The notes below the pieces were generated by a model. The model had not been told where the DNA came from and did no database searches. It saw only the letters and a program-made list of their open reading frames with translations. Source: CBCXVS01 sp965178525 (GTDB lineage Bacteria; Tectomicrobia; Entotheonellia; Entotheonellales; Entotheonellaceae). Taken from it: DNA of 42,694 nucleotides. The translations under genes were made by a program, and so were the position numbers. Shown here piece after piece: positions 24,848 through 34,328 of the stretch (the first letter of the stretch is position 1; each line of letters starts with the position of its first letter). The stretch covers positions 1 to 42,694 of the forward strand of contig CBCXVS010000019.1 of NCBI GenBank assembly GCA_965178525.1, given 5' to 3'.

Positions 24848-26335
24848 ATGGTGTCACAACCATCCCGCCCGCTACAAGACCTTCTCGGTACCATACCTGC
24901 CCGTACGCTATTTGGCTCCTCTCGATGTCCTGTGCAGTGTGTTGTGGCCGACTCCCGCTACGTGGTTCCCGGTGCGTTGTTTGTGGCTGTGCGGGGGCAG
25001 CAAACGGATGGTCACCAATTCCTCCGTGACGCACTCGATAAGGGTGCGGCAGCCCTCGTCCTCGAGACCTTCCCGCTTGAGCTGGCGCCCCGGGTGCAGC
25101 GGGACGGACAGACTGTCATACAAGTGCCACAGAGTCGTCCGGCGCTGGCGTCCATTGCGGCGGCGTACTACGGCCATCCGACCGATACCCTCGCGCTGGT
25201 GGGCATTACCGGGACCAATGGCAAAACCACGACGTCGTATATTGTCGAATCGATGTTGCAGGCATCCGGCGCCTCCGTTGGAGTCATGGGTACGGTGGCG
25301 TATCGCTTCGCCGGGCAGCGCCAAGAGGCGCCGCAGACCACCCCCGATGCCATACTCCTGCAATCGCTCTGTGGGCAGATGCGGCAGGCGGGCGTCGACT
25401 ATGCGGTCATGGAAGTGTCGAGCCACGCCCTGGACCAGGACCGTGTGACCGGGTGCAAGTTTGCGGTGTGTGTCTTTACTAACCTGAGCCGCGATCACTA
25501 TGATTATCATGGCTCAGAGGAGGCCTATTTTGCCGCGAAGCGGCGTCTGTTTACCGACCTGCCAGGGCAGTGGCACGTGCTCAATCTCGACGATCCGTAT
25601 GGCCGCCGATTGCTGCACACCTCGCGTGCGCGCGTGTTAACCTATGGCTTTGACCGTGAGGCCATGCTCAGGCCCCAGGCGGTTGAGCATGGCCTGGATG
25701 GCATTCGGTTTACCCTGCCAACGACCCAAGGCCTCTTGGAGATACGTTCCGCCTTGGTTGGCCGTCACAATGTGTATAACCTCCTCGCCGGCATCGGCTC
25801 GGCTCTGGCCTTGAACCTGGATGCCGCGGCCATCACCCAGGGCATTGCCCAACTGACCCAGGTGCCCGGACGTCTGGAGCGGGTCGATCAGGGGCAGGAT
25901 TTCCATGTTTTTGTGGATTATGCCCATACGCCAGATGCCCTGGAGCAAGTGCTCCGCCTGGTGCGGGCCGAAACTTCGGGCCGATTTATCTCGGTGTTTG
26001 GCTGTGGCGGGGATCGTGATCCGGGAAAGCGTCCTCTCATGGGAAGGGTGGCCACCACGCTGTGCGATTATACGATCATTACGTCGGATAATCCGCGCTC
26101 GGAGGCGCCGCAGCACATCATTGCGGACATCGTGGCGGGCGTGAATGGGTCGCGTCCCTACACGACGATTGCGGACCGTCACGAGGCCATTACGTCGGCC
26201 ATTGCCATGGCGCAACCACAAGACACGATCGTCATTGCCGGTAAGGGCCATGAAGATTATCAAATCATCGGGCAGACGCGCCGCCATTTCGACGACCGGG
26301 AAGTCGCATGCGAGGCGCTGCGCCATCGACAATGA
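24848..26335 (+). CDS. murE: UDP-MurNAc-L-Ala-D-Glu:meso-diaminopimelate ligase MurE
   Basis: Adds the third stem-peptide residue in the cytoplasm. About 495 residues from ATG 24848, which has GGGAG about nine bases ahead; GTG 24839 would add three. The ATP-binding TGTNGKTTT is at 121-129, the SSHALDQDR segment at 191-199, the carbamylated-Lys region YFAAKRRLF around 227-235, and DNPR at 414-417. DNPR marks selection of meso-diaminopimelate rather than lysine, so the peptidoglycan is of the Gram-negative DAP type. It follows ftsI closely and is followed by murF. Confidence 0.96.
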   Translation: MVSQPSRPLQDLLGTIPARTLFGSSRCPVQCVVADSRYVVPGALFVAVRGQQTDGHQFLRDALDKGAAALVLETFPLELAPRVQRDGQTVIQVPQSRPALASIAAAYYGHPTDTLALVGITGTNGKTTTSYIVESMLQASGASVGVMGTVAYRFAGQRQEAPQTTPDAILLQSLCGQMRQAGVDYAVMEVSSHALDQDRVTGCKFAVCVFTNLSRDHYDYHGSEEAYFAAKRRLFTDLPGQWHVLNLDDPYGRRLLHTSRARVLTYGFDREAMLRPQAVEHGLDGIRFTLPTTQGLLEIRSALVGRHNVYNLLAGIGSALALNLDAAAITQGIAQLTQVPGRLERVDQGQDFHVFVDYAHTPDALEQVLRLVRAETSGRFISVFGCGGDRDPGKRPLMGRVATTLCDYTIITSDNPRSEAPQHIIADIVAGVNGSRPYTTIADRHEAITSAIAMAQPQDTIVIAGKGHEDYQIIGQTRRHFDDREVACEALRHRQ

Positions 26336-26341
26336 GATGTT

Positions 26342-27745
26342 ATGCCTTCCTGGAGTGTAGCTGAACTCGTGCAGCAGACCAGTGGCGCCCTGTTACAAGG
26401 GGATGCGCAACGCCAGGTACAAGGTGTGAGTACGGATTCGCGCCATGTCCAAGCCGCCGAGCTGTTTGTCGCCTTGCGGGGCGAGCGCTTCGACGGTCAT
26501 GATTTTGTCGCCGTCGCCGTGCAACAGGGCGCGGCCGCGGTTGTGGTCTCCGATGCCGCGGTCCTCTCGACCTTTGGGACCCCGGCCCCGGCGGTCATCC
26601 ACGTGCCCGATACGCTGCAGGCCCTGCACGCCTTGGCGCGGGCGCAGCGTCAGTTCTTTCAGGGCACGATCGTGGCCATTACCGGTAGCAACGGCAAAAC
26701 CACGGTGAAAGAGATGACCGCAGCGGTGTTGCAGCAACGCTTCACCACCTTTCGGTCGCCAGGCAATCTCAACAACCATATCGGGCTGCCGCTCGCCTTC
26801 TTACGCATGCCGCCAGAGACCGAAGTGGCGGTGTGCGAGATGGGCATGAATCATCTCGGCGAGATCCAACACCTCTGCACGATCGCCCAGCCGCATATCG
26901 GCGTGGTGACAAATATCGCCCTGGCCCATGTCGGATACCTCGGGTCGATCGAACACATTCAACAGGCTAAAGGCGAGCTCATCGACGCCCTCGATGCGGA
27001 TGGCGTGGCCATTCTCAATGCTGATGATCCCCGCACCCAGGCCTTGGGGCCCCGCGCCGCTGGCCGGGTGATCACCTTTGGCACGCGCCCGGAAGCGATG
27101 ATTCGCGGCCGGGTGGGCGCTGACCGGGGCTTGGGCGGCGTGTCATGTGAGATCGAGATCGAGGGCACGGCCTGGGCGATCCGTCTTCCCCTTCTGGGCG
27201 TGCATAACGTCATGAATGCGCTGGCCGCGGCCGCGGTGGGCGTCGCCTTGGGGCTGCCGGGCGCCGATATCGCGGCTGGCTTGGAACGCTATCCGGGCAT
27301 GGATGGGCGCATGGCGATTCGCCGTGGCCGTGAGAATGTGACGCTGATCGATGATACGTACAATGCCAATCCCCATTCCATGCGGGCGGCGCTGCACTGT
27401 CTCGCCCATGTTCCCGCGGCAGGTCGGCGCCTGGCAGTGCTGGGCGATATGTTGGAACTGGGCGACGCGGCTCCGGCCCTGCACCGTGAGATCGGGGCCT
27501 TTGCCGCGCACTGCGGGGTGGATCATCTCATGGTTCTGGGCGTATTGGCCCGTGATATGGCCGAGGGCGCGCGGTCGGCTGGCATGACCCCCGCGTCTAT
27601 TCACTATGCAGAGACCCAGGCGGACGCCGGTGTGATGTTGGCGCGCCTCCTGGGTCCCGGCGATATCATTTTGCTGAAGGGCTCGCGCGGCATGGGGATG
27701 GAACGCCTAGTCGAGACACTGGCGGTTGATGCAAAGGCAACGTGA
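26342..27745 (+). CDS. murF: UDP-MurNAc-tripeptide:D-alanyl-D-alanine ligase MurF
   Basis: Adds D-Ala-D-Ala to the UDP-MurNAc tripeptide, finishing the cytoplasmic precursor. 467 residues, with an N-terminal substrate-binding domain, the ATP-binding ITGSNGKTTVK (113-123), the Asn/His segment NLNNHIGLP and a C-terminal domain including DDTYNANP. It starts six bases after the murE stop. Its D-Ala-D-Ala substrate needs a Ddl ligase, whose gene is missing from this cluster. Stop TGA (27743-27745) abuts the mraY start. Confidence 0.96.
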   Translation: MPSWSVAELVQQTSGALLQGDAQRQVQGVSTDSRHVQAAELFVALRGERFDGHDFVAVAVQQGAAAVVVSDAAVLSTFGTPAPAVIHVPDTLQALHALARAQRQFFQGTIVAITGSNGKTTVKEMTAAVLQQRFTTFRSPGNLNNHIGLPLAFLRMPPETEVAVCEMGMNHLGEIQHLCTIAQPHIGVVTNIALAHVGYLGSIEHIQQAKGELIDALDADGVAILNADDPRTQALGPRAAGRVITFGTRPEAMIRGRVGADRGLGGVSCEIEIEGTAWAIRLPLLGVHNVMNALAAAAVGVALGLPGADIAAGLERYPGMDGRMAIRRGRENVTLIDDTYNANPHSMRAALHCLAHVPAAGRRLAVLGDMLELGDAAPALHREIGAFAAHCGVDHLMVLGVLARDMAEGARSAGMTPASIHYAETQADAGVMLARLLGPGDIILLKGSRGMGMERLVETLAVDAKAT

Positions 27746-28830
27746 TGTTTTATCACTTATTTTATCCCCTCTATCAAACCGTCTCGGCGTTCAACGTGTT
27801 CCGCTACGTCACCTTCCGCACCGCCTATGCCGCTCTGACCGCCCTCTTGATCAGCATGATCCTCGCCCCGGCCGTGATTCGGCTGTTGCAGCGCCGTCAA
27901 ATCGGCCAGATGATCCGTACGGCGGGACCCCAGTCGCATGTCGCCAAAGCCGGCACCCCCACCATGGGGGGCTTGCTCATCCTCGGGTCTATGCTCGTGG
28001 CCACCCTGCTCTGGGCCAATCTGACGCTATCGATGCTGTGGCTGGCTTTGCTGTCGACCTTAGCCTTTGGCGCCATTGGATTCTGGGATGATTATCTCAA
28101 AACCGCACGGGCGAGCCATACCGGGCTGCGGGTGGCGTACAAACTCAGCGCCGAGATTGCCGTGGCCGCCGGGGTCGCCGGCTTGCTCTATGCCTGGGCC
28201 GAGCCGGCCGAGACGGCGACGCGTTTGAGCGTCCCGTTTTTCAAAGCGGTGGCGCCCGACCTGGGCCTCTGGTACGTCCCCTTTGCCGTCTTCGTCATGG
28301 TCGGCACGAGCAATGCCGTCAACCTCACCGATGGCCTCGATGGCTTGGCCATCGGGCCGATCATCATTGCCACCTTTGCCTATGCCGGGATTGCCTATGT
28401 GGCGGGCCACTTGGTCTTCGCGGACTATTTGAATATCCTCTATGTCCGCGGCGCTGGGGAAGTGGCGGTGTTTTGTGGTGCGGTTCTGGGGGCTAGTCTA
28501 GGCTTTCTGTGGTTCAATGCCTATCCGGCGCAAGTGTTTATGGGAGATGTGGGATCGCTGGCGCTGGGCGGCGCCCTGGGCACGGTCGCCGTCATTGCCA
28601 AGCATGAGCTGTTGCTGCTGCTCATTGGCGGCTTGTTCGTGATTGAAACCCTCTCGGTCATCGTGCAGGTCGCGTCCTTCAAGCTCACCGGCAAGCGGGT
28701 GTTCCGCATGGCGCCATTGCATCATCATTTTGAGGAGAAGGGGTGGCAAGAGCCGAAGGTGATTGTGCGGTTTTGGATTATCGCCATCGTGCTGGCCCTT
28801 CTCAGTCTCAGTACGTTGAAACTACGGTAA
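27745..28830 (+). CDS. mraY: Phospho-MurNAc-pentapeptide transferase MraY
   Basis: Integral membrane enzyme that loads phospho-MurNAc-pentapeptide onto undecaprenyl phosphate to make lipid I. 361 residues, about ten hydrophobic segments. Catalytic motifs: FWDDYLK (113-119, Asp pair), NLTDGLDGLA (193-202), MGDVGSLALGG and the late PLHHHFE histidine loop. ATG 27745 overlaps the murF stop by one base (TGATG). In the canonical dcw order murD follows; here ftsW starts five bases after the stop. Confidence 0.97.
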   Translation: MFYHLFYPLYQTVSAFNVFRYVTFRTAYAALTALLISMILAPAVIRLLQRRQIGQMIRTAGPQSHVAKAGTPTMGGLLILGSMLVATLLWANLTLSMLWLALLSTLAFGAIGFWDDYLKTARASHTGLRVAYKLSAEIAVAAGVAGLLYAWAEPAETATRLSVPFFKAVAPDLGLWYVPFAVFVMVGTSNAVNLTDGLDGLAIGPIIIATFAYAGIAYVAGHLVFADYLNILYVRGAGEVAVFCGAVLGASLGFLWFNAYPAQVFMGDVGSLALGGALGTVAVIAKHELLLLLIGGLFVIETLSVIVQVASFKLTGKRVFRMAPLHHHFEEKGWQEPKVIVRFWIIAIVLALLSLSTLKLR

Positions 28831-28835
28831 GTCCT

Positions 28836-29960
28836 ATGGGGACAGCGCGGCGGACAGACGCGATGCTGTTAGCGGTAACGCTTCTTTTAGTGACCTTCGG
28901 ACTCGCCATGGTCTATAGCGCCAGTGCGGTGGTCGCCCATGAGCGCTACCACGACTCGCTCTATTTCCTCAAGCGCCAGATGGTGTGGGCAGTACTAGGC
29001 CTCCTGTTGATGTGGGCTGCGCGCTATGTGCCCTATCGCGTGCACCGGCGGCTCGTGTGGCCCCTCCTGGTGGGGACGCTGATCGCCTTGATACTGGTCT
29101 TTGTGCCGAGCCTGAGCAAAGAGGTGGGCGGGGCGCGCCGCTGGCTCACGCTCGGTCTGTTGTCACTGCAACCGTCCGAATTGGCCAAGTATGTGCTGAT
29201 TGTCTACGTCGCGTGGATGTGCGCCAGCCAGCAGGAGCCTCAACAGCAAGCGCATTATGGTCTGCATCTCGGCATTTTGGGCCTGTTTTGTGTCTTGATT
29301 GGCCTGCAGCCGGATTTCGGTACGGCGGTGGTATTGGCGGCCGCCGTGGGGCTGCAACTGCTGATCGCGGGCCTTCCACGGCTTTACTTGGTATTCGGTC
29401 TTGCCACTGGGCTCGTCGGTGTGATCTGGGGAATTGTCTATGAGCCCTACCGCCTCCGCCGATTGATGAATTTTCTGCATCCGTGGGATGATCCCCAAGG
29501 CGGTGGCTACCAGGCCATTCAGTCCTTGCTCGCTCTTGGCAGTGGGGGGCTTTTCGGGACGGGCCTGGGGCGGAGTCAGCAGAAGCTGTTTTATCTCCCG
29601 GAGGCCCATACGGACTTCATCTTTGCCGTGATTGGAGAGGAACTGGGCTTTCTCGGTACGACGGGCCTTGTCCTGCTGTTCGGACTGCTGCTCTGGCGTG
29701 TTCTGCGTATTGCCTTGCTCTGTCGGGAGCCGTTCGGAACGCTGCTGGGTTTGGGTGTGTTTATGATGTTGGCCTTACAGATCCTGATGAATCTGGGCGT
29801 GGTGATTGGCTTATTGCCGACCAAGGGGCTGCCGCTACCATTCATTAGTCTGGGTGGCTCCAACCTGATGGTGTCCTTGCTGGCGATCGGCACCATGTTG
29901 AACATGGCGCAGGCGGACGCCGGCGGCTCCCTGCATGCTGGAGCCAGGAGGCGGGCATAA
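28836..29960 (+). CDS. ftsW: Septal peptidoglycan polymerase FtsW (SEDS family)
   Basis: Lipid II glycosyltransferase that works with FtsI at the septum. 374 residues with about ten membrane segments. SEDS motifs seen: VYSAS near the N-terminus, GGARRW, LQPSELAK, the catalytic-loop region PEAHTDFIFAVIGEELG and PFISLGGSNL near the end. I start it at ATG 28836, five bases after mraY; a longer in-frame reading begins inside mraY and adds a non-conserved 31-residue extension. Its stop TAA touches the murG GTG. Confidence 0.95.
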   Translation: MGTARRTDAMLLAVTLLLVTFGLAMVYSASAVVAHERYHDSLYFLKRQMVWAVLGLLLMWAARYVPYRVHRRLVWPLLVGTLIALILVFVPSLSKEVGGARRWLTLGLLSLQPSELAKYVLIVYVAWMCASQQEPQQQAHYGLHLGILGLFCVLIGLQPDFGTAVVLAAAVGLQLLIAGLPRLYLVFGLATGLVGVIWGIVYEPYRLRRLMNFLHPWDDPQGGGYQAIQSLLALGSGGLFGTGLGRSQQKLFYLPEAHTDFIFAVIGEELGFLGTTGLVLLFGLLLWRVLRIALLCREPFGTLLGLGVFMMLALQILMNLGVVIGLLPTKGLPLPFISLGGSNLMVSLLAIGTMLNMAQADAGGSLHAGARRRA

Positions 29961-31061
29961 GTGGCAGCACTCCGGGTTGTTCTGGCGGGCGGCGGTACAG
30001 GCGGTCATCTCTATCCGGCGATTGCCCTTGCCCAGCGGTTGCAGGAGCGGTGTCCGAAGGCTGAGGTGACTTTCCTCGGACTTGCGGGCGGTATGGAGGA
30101 GCAGCTCATCCCACGTGAGGGTTTTCCCTTGCATACCCTGTCGGTCCTGCCCTTCAAGGGCCAGTCGCGTCTGGCGCAGTTGCAAGCGTTGGCGGCGTTT
30201 GGCGGCGGGACGTGGCAGGCCGTGCGGGTGCTACGCCGTCAGCGGCCGCATCTCGTCATTGGCTCCGGTGGCTATGTCATGGGACCGGCGATGCTGGCGG
30301 CCGCCATGCTACGGCGGCCACGGGTGATGATGGAACAAAATGTGGTGCCGGGCCTGACCGTGCGGACCATGGCCCGTTTCGCCCAGGTGGTATTTACGGC
30401 GTTTCCGGAAACCCAGGGGTATTTGCCCGGACGGTGCGTTGAATGTACAGGGATTCCGATTCGACAGGACATTTGTGATGGGATGACGAATGCAACAGCG
30501 ATAGGCGATGATGTCTTACATCTCATGGTGGTTGGTGGCAGTCAAGGCGCGCATCGGATCAACCAGGCGATGGTCGAGGCAGTACCGTTTTTCAAAGAAC
30601 TGCAGGGGCGCATTCGGGTCGTGCATCAAACCGGAGAAGCCGATTTTGTCGAGGTCGAATGCGCCTATCGAGAGGCGGCATTGGAGATTGACGTGCAGCC
30701 CTTTCTATACGATATTGCAGCACGCTACCACTGGGCGCATCTCGTTGTCTGCCGGGCCGGGGCCAGCACCCTCGCCGAACTCACCGCATGTGGCAAGCCC
30801 GCTATGTTGGTGCCCTATCCGTATGCGGCGGACAATCATCAGTACCACAATGCCATGGTCCTGCAGCGCCACGGTGCTGCGCAGGTCATCCTAGACGCAG
30901 AGCTGACTGGCGTCCGGCTTACGGAGGCCGTACGGCCATGGGTGGGACATGCAGCAGGCCTTGGGCCGCAGGCCGAGCGGAGTCGGCAGTTGGGCAATCC
31001 ACACGCCGCCGATGCCATTGTATCGTCATGCCTGCGGCTACTGGGGGAAGCGACCGACTAG
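29961..31061 (+). CDS. murG: Lipid II synthase MurG (GlcNAc transferase)
   Basis: Peripheral membrane GT-B glycosyltransferase that adds GlcNAc to lipid I. 366 residues with the G-loop GGTGGHLYPA (11-20), the lipid-binding GSGGYVMGP segment, a second G-loop VVGGSQGAHRIN and the donor-binding VCRAGASTLAELTACGKPA and NHQYHNA motifs. GTG start directly after the ftsW stop codon, without spacer. Confidence 0.96.
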   Translation: MAALRVVLAGGGTGGHLYPAIALAQRLQERCPKAEVTFLGLAGGMEEQLIPREGFPLHTLSVLPFKGQSRLAQLQALAAFGGGTWQAVRVLRRQRPHLVIGSGGYVMGPAMLAAAMLRRPRVMMEQNVVPGLTVRTMARFAQVVFTAFPETQGYLPGRCVECTGIPIRQDICDGMTNATAIGDDVLHLMVVGGSQGAHRINQAMVEAVPFFKELQGRIRVVHQTGEADFVEVECAYREAALEIDVQPFLYDIAARYHWAHLVVCRAGASTLAELTACGKPAMLVPYPYAADNHQYHNAMVLQRHGAAQVILDAELTGVRLTEAVRPWVGHAAGLGPQAERSRQLGNPHAADAIVSSCLRLLGEATD

Positions 31062-31073
31062 GGAAGAGCACGT

Positions 31074-32447
31074 ATGCGCAAGACCCAACACATTCACTTG
31101 GTTGGCATTGGCGGTATCGGCATGAGCGGCATTGCCGAAGTGTTGTTGAATTTAGGCTATACCGTCAGTGGCTCCGATCTGGCGCTGTCCGAGGTTACCC
31201 AGCGTTTGCAACAGCAGGGCGCGACCGTGTTCCAGGGCCACGCGGCCTCGCAGGTGCAGGGCGCCGACGTCGTGGTGACGTCGTCCGCCGTCAGCTCGGG
31301 CAATCGTGAAGTGGTGACGGCGCGGCAGTTACGCATCCCGGTGATTCCCCGGGCCGAAATTCTGGCGGAACTCATGCGCCTGAAATACGGCGTGGCGATC
31401 GCTGGCAGCCACGGCAAAACCACCACCACGTCGTTGATTGCCACCGTGCTGGCGCGTGCGGACTTGGATCCGACGGTGGTGATTGGCGGCCGTTTGAATA
31501 GTCTGGGCAGCAACGCGCAACTGGGCCGTGGCGACTATCTGGTGGCCGAGGCCGATGAAAGCGATGGCTCGTTTTTGCTGCTGTCGCCGACCCTTGCGGT
31601 GGTGACCACCGTGGACGCGGAGCATCTGGATTTTTACGGCGATCTGGAGGCGCTCAAAGACGCCTTTGTGCAATTTATCAACCACGTCCCCTTTTATGGG
31701 TGCAGCGTGATTTGCCTGGATCAACCGAACCTTCAAAGTCTGCTGCCGCGGCTCCACAAACGCTTGGTCACCTATGGCTTGACGAGTCAGGCGGATTACA
31801 CGGCGTGCGATGTTCGGTGCCGCGGTCCCCGCTGCCATTTCGAGGTCGTCCGCGGCCGCGAGCGCCTGGGCCGATTTGCCCTCAATCTACCGGGGCTGCA
31901 CAACGTCTACAACGCGCTCGCTGCCATTGCCGTGGGGCAGGAATTGGAGGTGCCCCTGCCGACCATGGCCCAGGCGCTCGAAGAATTCAGCGGCATCCAT
32001 CGCCGCTTCGAGATCATGGGGACACGGGACGGCATCACCATGGTGGACGACTACGCCCACCATCCCGAGGAGGTCCGTCAAACGCTCCGGGCCGCCAAGG
32101 CGGTGTGGCCCGAGGCGCGCTTGGCCGTGGTGTTTCAACCGCACCGCTACACCCGCACGCAGGCGTTACAGGCGGAATTTGCCACGGCCTTTGATGCCGC
32201 CGATACCCTGATCTTATTGGATATTTATGCGGCCGCGGAGACGCCGATTCCCGGTGTGAGCAGCGCGCGTCTCCACGAGGCCATCCAAGCCCACGGCCAC
32301 CGTCAGGTCTACTACTTTGCGGACCGGGATGAGGTCGTGCCGTTTCTGCGTCAGCACCTGCGGGAACCGGACATCCTGATGACCCTTGGGGCGGGCGATG
32401 TCTGGAAAATCGGCCGGGAATTTGATCAGCCAAGAGATGAGAGGTAA
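31074..32447 (+). CDS. murC: UDP-N-acetylmuramate:L-alanine ligase MurC
   Basis: Adds the first stem-peptide amino acid. 457 residues: N-terminal Rossmann domain with GIGGIGMSG (11-19), central ATP-binding GSHGKTTT (111-118), EADESDGSF, the HLDFYG segment and the C-terminal DDYAHHP motif. ATG 31074 follows GGGAAGAG. It ends just before the preferred murB start; murG-murC-murB is the usual order. Confidence 0.97.
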   Translation: MRKTQHIHLVGIGGIGMSGIAEVLLNLGYTVSGSDLALSEVTQRLQQQGATVFQGHAASQVQGADVVVTSSAVSSGNREVVTARQLRIPVIPRAEILAELMRLKYGVAIAGSHGKTTTTSLIATVLARADLDPTVVIGGRLNSLGSNAQLGRGDYLVAEADESDGSFLLLSPTLAVVTTVDAEHLDFYGDLEALKDAFVQFINHVPFYGCSVICLDQPNLQSLLPRLHKRLVTYGLTSQADYTACDVRCRGPRCHFEVVRGRERLGRFALNLPGLHNVYNALAAIAVGQELEVPLPTMAQALEEFSGIHRRFEIMGTRDGITMVDDYAHHPEEVRQTLRAAKAVWPEARLAVVFQPHRYTRTQALQAEFATAFDAADTLILLDIYAAAETPIPGVSSARLHEAIQAHGHRQVYYFADRDEVVPFLRQHLREPDILMTLGAGDVWKIGREFDQPRDER

Positions 32448-32451
32448 GACG

Positions 32452-33399
32452 GTGAGAGCAGCGGATGCGCCGTGGGATCTCCCCACCCTCTTGCGCCATG
32501 TGACCGCCCGCAAGCGGTTTGGGCAGCCCTTGGCGCGCTATACCTCTCTGCGCATTGGCGGGCCGGCGGATGTCCTGATCGAGGTCGACACGATCGAGAG
32601 TTTGCGGCAGATTCAGGCCGTTGCCTACGATTATGCCATTCCCCTCTTCATCCTCGGGGGCGGCACGAATCTGTTGATTCGTGACGGCGGCATTCATGGC
32701 ATGGTCGTCACCATGCGTGGGACCTTTCGGACGTATCGCGTCGAGCCTGCGGCGGTGGCCGACGCGCTGGCGCGGGCGCACGTCCATGCCGGCGTGGGCT
32801 GCTCGCTGTCGCGTTTGGCCATGCACACGGCGCGCCGTGGCTGGCGTGGATTGGAGTTTGCCTATGGCATTCCGGGGACGCTGGGCGGGGCCATGGTGAT
32901 GAATGCGGGTACCCACCTCGGCGATCTGAGTCAGGTGCTGGTGGCGGCAAACGTGATGCGGCAAGATGGGCAGGTCTGTGAGCTGCCGGCACACACGTTG
33001 GGATTACGCTATCGTAGCTCGTCTTATCCGCCTGGGGCGATCGTGCTGCAGGCCACGTTGCGGCTGCAGCCAGGCGATCGGGAGACCATTGAAACGACCA
33101 TGCGAGACGCCCATGCGCGCCGTCAGCGAACCCAGCCGTTGTGGCTGCCCAATGCGGGCTCGATTTTTAAGAATCCTCCCGGCACGGCTGCGGCGCGGTT
33201 GATTGACACGTTGGGGTTAAAGGGCGCCCGCATCGGCGGTGTGATGGTTTCGCCGCTGCATGCCAATTTTCTGGTCAATGTCGGCCAGGCGACGGCTGCC
33301 GATGTCGAGGCCCTGATGGCGCTGATTCAAGAACGGGTGCAGCAGGCGTATGGTCTGACGCTAGAGCCGGAAGTCCGTATCGTTGGCGAGGAGGGCTAA
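32452..33399 (+). CDS. murB: UDP-N-acetylenolpyruvoylglucosamine reductase MurB
   Basis: FAD-dependent reduction of enolpyruvyl-UDP-GlcNAc to UDP-MurNAc with NADPH. About 315 residues from GTG 32452, seven bases after GAGAGG; earlier ATGs overlap murC. FAD-binding GGGTNLL near residue 66, the EFAYGIPGTLGG segment, YRSSSY, the catalytic serine motif NAGSIFKNP and the C-terminal LEPEVRIVG with its catalytic Glu are all present. It lacks the extra domain found in type I E. coli MurB, so it is closer to type II. A left-type repeat begins right after its TAA. Confidence 0.95.
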   Translation: MRAADAPWDLPTLLRHVTARKRFGQPLARYTSLRIGGPADVLIEVDTIESLRQIQAVAYDYAIPLFILGGGTNLLIRDGGIHGMVVTMRGTFRTYRVEPAAVADALARAHVHAGVGCSLSRLAMHTARRGWRGLEFAYGIPGTLGGAMVMNAGTHLGDLSQVLVAANVMRQDGQVCELPAHTLGLRYRSSSYPPGAIVLQATLRLQPGDRETIETTMRDAHARRQRTQPLWLPNAGSIFKNPPGTAAARLIDTLGLKGARIGGVMVSPLHANFLVNVGQATAADVEALMALIQERVQQAYGLTLEPEVRIVGEEG

Positions 33400-33475
33400 G
33401 TGCTGCGCACCGCAAATCAGGGACCCCGATCGGAGACGATTTAATCGGCGTTTGGCAACTTATACCCTTTTTGAC
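33400..33475 (+). repeat. Intergenic repeat, left type, copy 3 (murB-ftsQ gap), internally diverged
   Basis: Starts with GTGCTGCGCACCGCAAAT at the base after the murB TAA and ends ACCCTTTTTGACGT, sharing both ends with the copies at 11115 and 20174. The middle differs, with a stem CCGAT/ATCGG, and the TTGGC hairpin is lost. It sits at the place where ddl occurs in many dcw clusters. The ftsQ start lies just downstream. Confidence 0.65.
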
Positions 33476-33526
33476 GTGGAGCGATATGAAGCGATGCTCT
33501 TCATCATGGTGAGTGGGACGCTCGGG

Positions 33527-34309
33527 ATGGCCCAGCGCAAGCGTCTGCGGCCGAAACGGTGGTTCGTTCGCGCGCGGTTTTTGAGCAAATGCGGCGTGGG
33601 CGTTGCCGTGTGTGCGGGGCTGCTTTGGGGCGGCTATATGGCCGTGACATGGCTGGGCCGTGCCGACTATTTCCGGGTGCGTATGATAGATATCCGTGGC
33701 CATACCGCCTTATCCCGTCAGGATATTTTCTATTTACTCGCCATCCCGGAGGAGGCGCCGCTGTTTCAACTCGATCTGAGGCGTATGGGGGCGCGTCTAG
33801 AGCGTCATCCGCTCGTGCATACGGTGGCGTTGCGCCGAGAATTTCCGGATACGTTGCGAGTCGCGGTGCAGGAACGCACGCCACGGCTTGTGGTGGTATC
33901 CGGAAAACAACGTGTGGTGATTGATCAGGCGGGTGTCGTGCTGCGTCCCGTGCAGTTGGCGCAAGACCGTGCCTTGCCGCAACTCGTTTTGCGCCGGAAA
34001 CCGGCCCTGGCGCCTGGCATGCGCTTGCGTCAGGCCGACGTGCATCGAGCGCTTGAACTCATCCGGGCCTACGAAGGGTCTGCCGTGGCCAACACGCTGC
34101 GCCTGGTCTCATTGACCGTGCAGGATTCTGGCGCGTCACGCTGGACCGTCGCCCCCTACAGCTTTACGTTGCAGGTTGGCGAAGGCAGTGTTGAGGCACA
34201 ACTGAATCGATTACCCCCTATCTTGCGATACCTTGAGCAGCGCGGCCTGACGGTGCAGACGGTCGATGTATCATATCGCAAGCGGGTTGTCGTGATACCC
34301 GAGAGTTAA
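33527..34309 (+). CDS. ftsQ: Cell division protein FtsQ
   Basis: Bitopic divisome protein that scaffolds FtsB/FtsL. From ATG 33527 about 260 residues: a strongly basic cytoplasmic stretch (RKRLRPKRWFVRAR), one membrane segment (about 21-41), the periplasmic POTRA domain beginning VRMIDIRGHTALSRQDI, and the FtsQ beta domain. ATG 33494 or 33506 are alternatives, since ribosome binding sites are weak. The upstream GGAG (33478-33481) best serves a nine-codon out-of-frame mini-frame at 33486-33512 that ends before the preferred start. Confidence 0.9.
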   Translation: MAQRKRLRPKRWFVRARFLSKCGVGVAVCAGLLWGGYMAVTWLGRADYFRVRMIDIRGHTALSRQDIFYLLAIPEEAPLFQLDLRRMGARLERHPLVHTVALRREFPDTLRVAVQERTPRLVVVSGKQRVVIDQAGVVLRPVQLAQDRALPQLVLRRKPALAPGMRLRQADVHRALELIRAYEGSAVANTLRLVSLTVQDSGASRWTVAPYSFTLQVGEGSVEAQLNRLPPILRYLEQRGLTVQTVDVSYRKRVVVIPES

Positions 34310-34328
34310 CATGCGGGGAGGACAAATT

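Noticed and set aside
32035..32994. 319-codon minus-strand frame across murC/murB
   Set aside because: Antisense shadow in GC-rich coding DNA, with no motifs; murC and murB on the plus strand are unambiguous.
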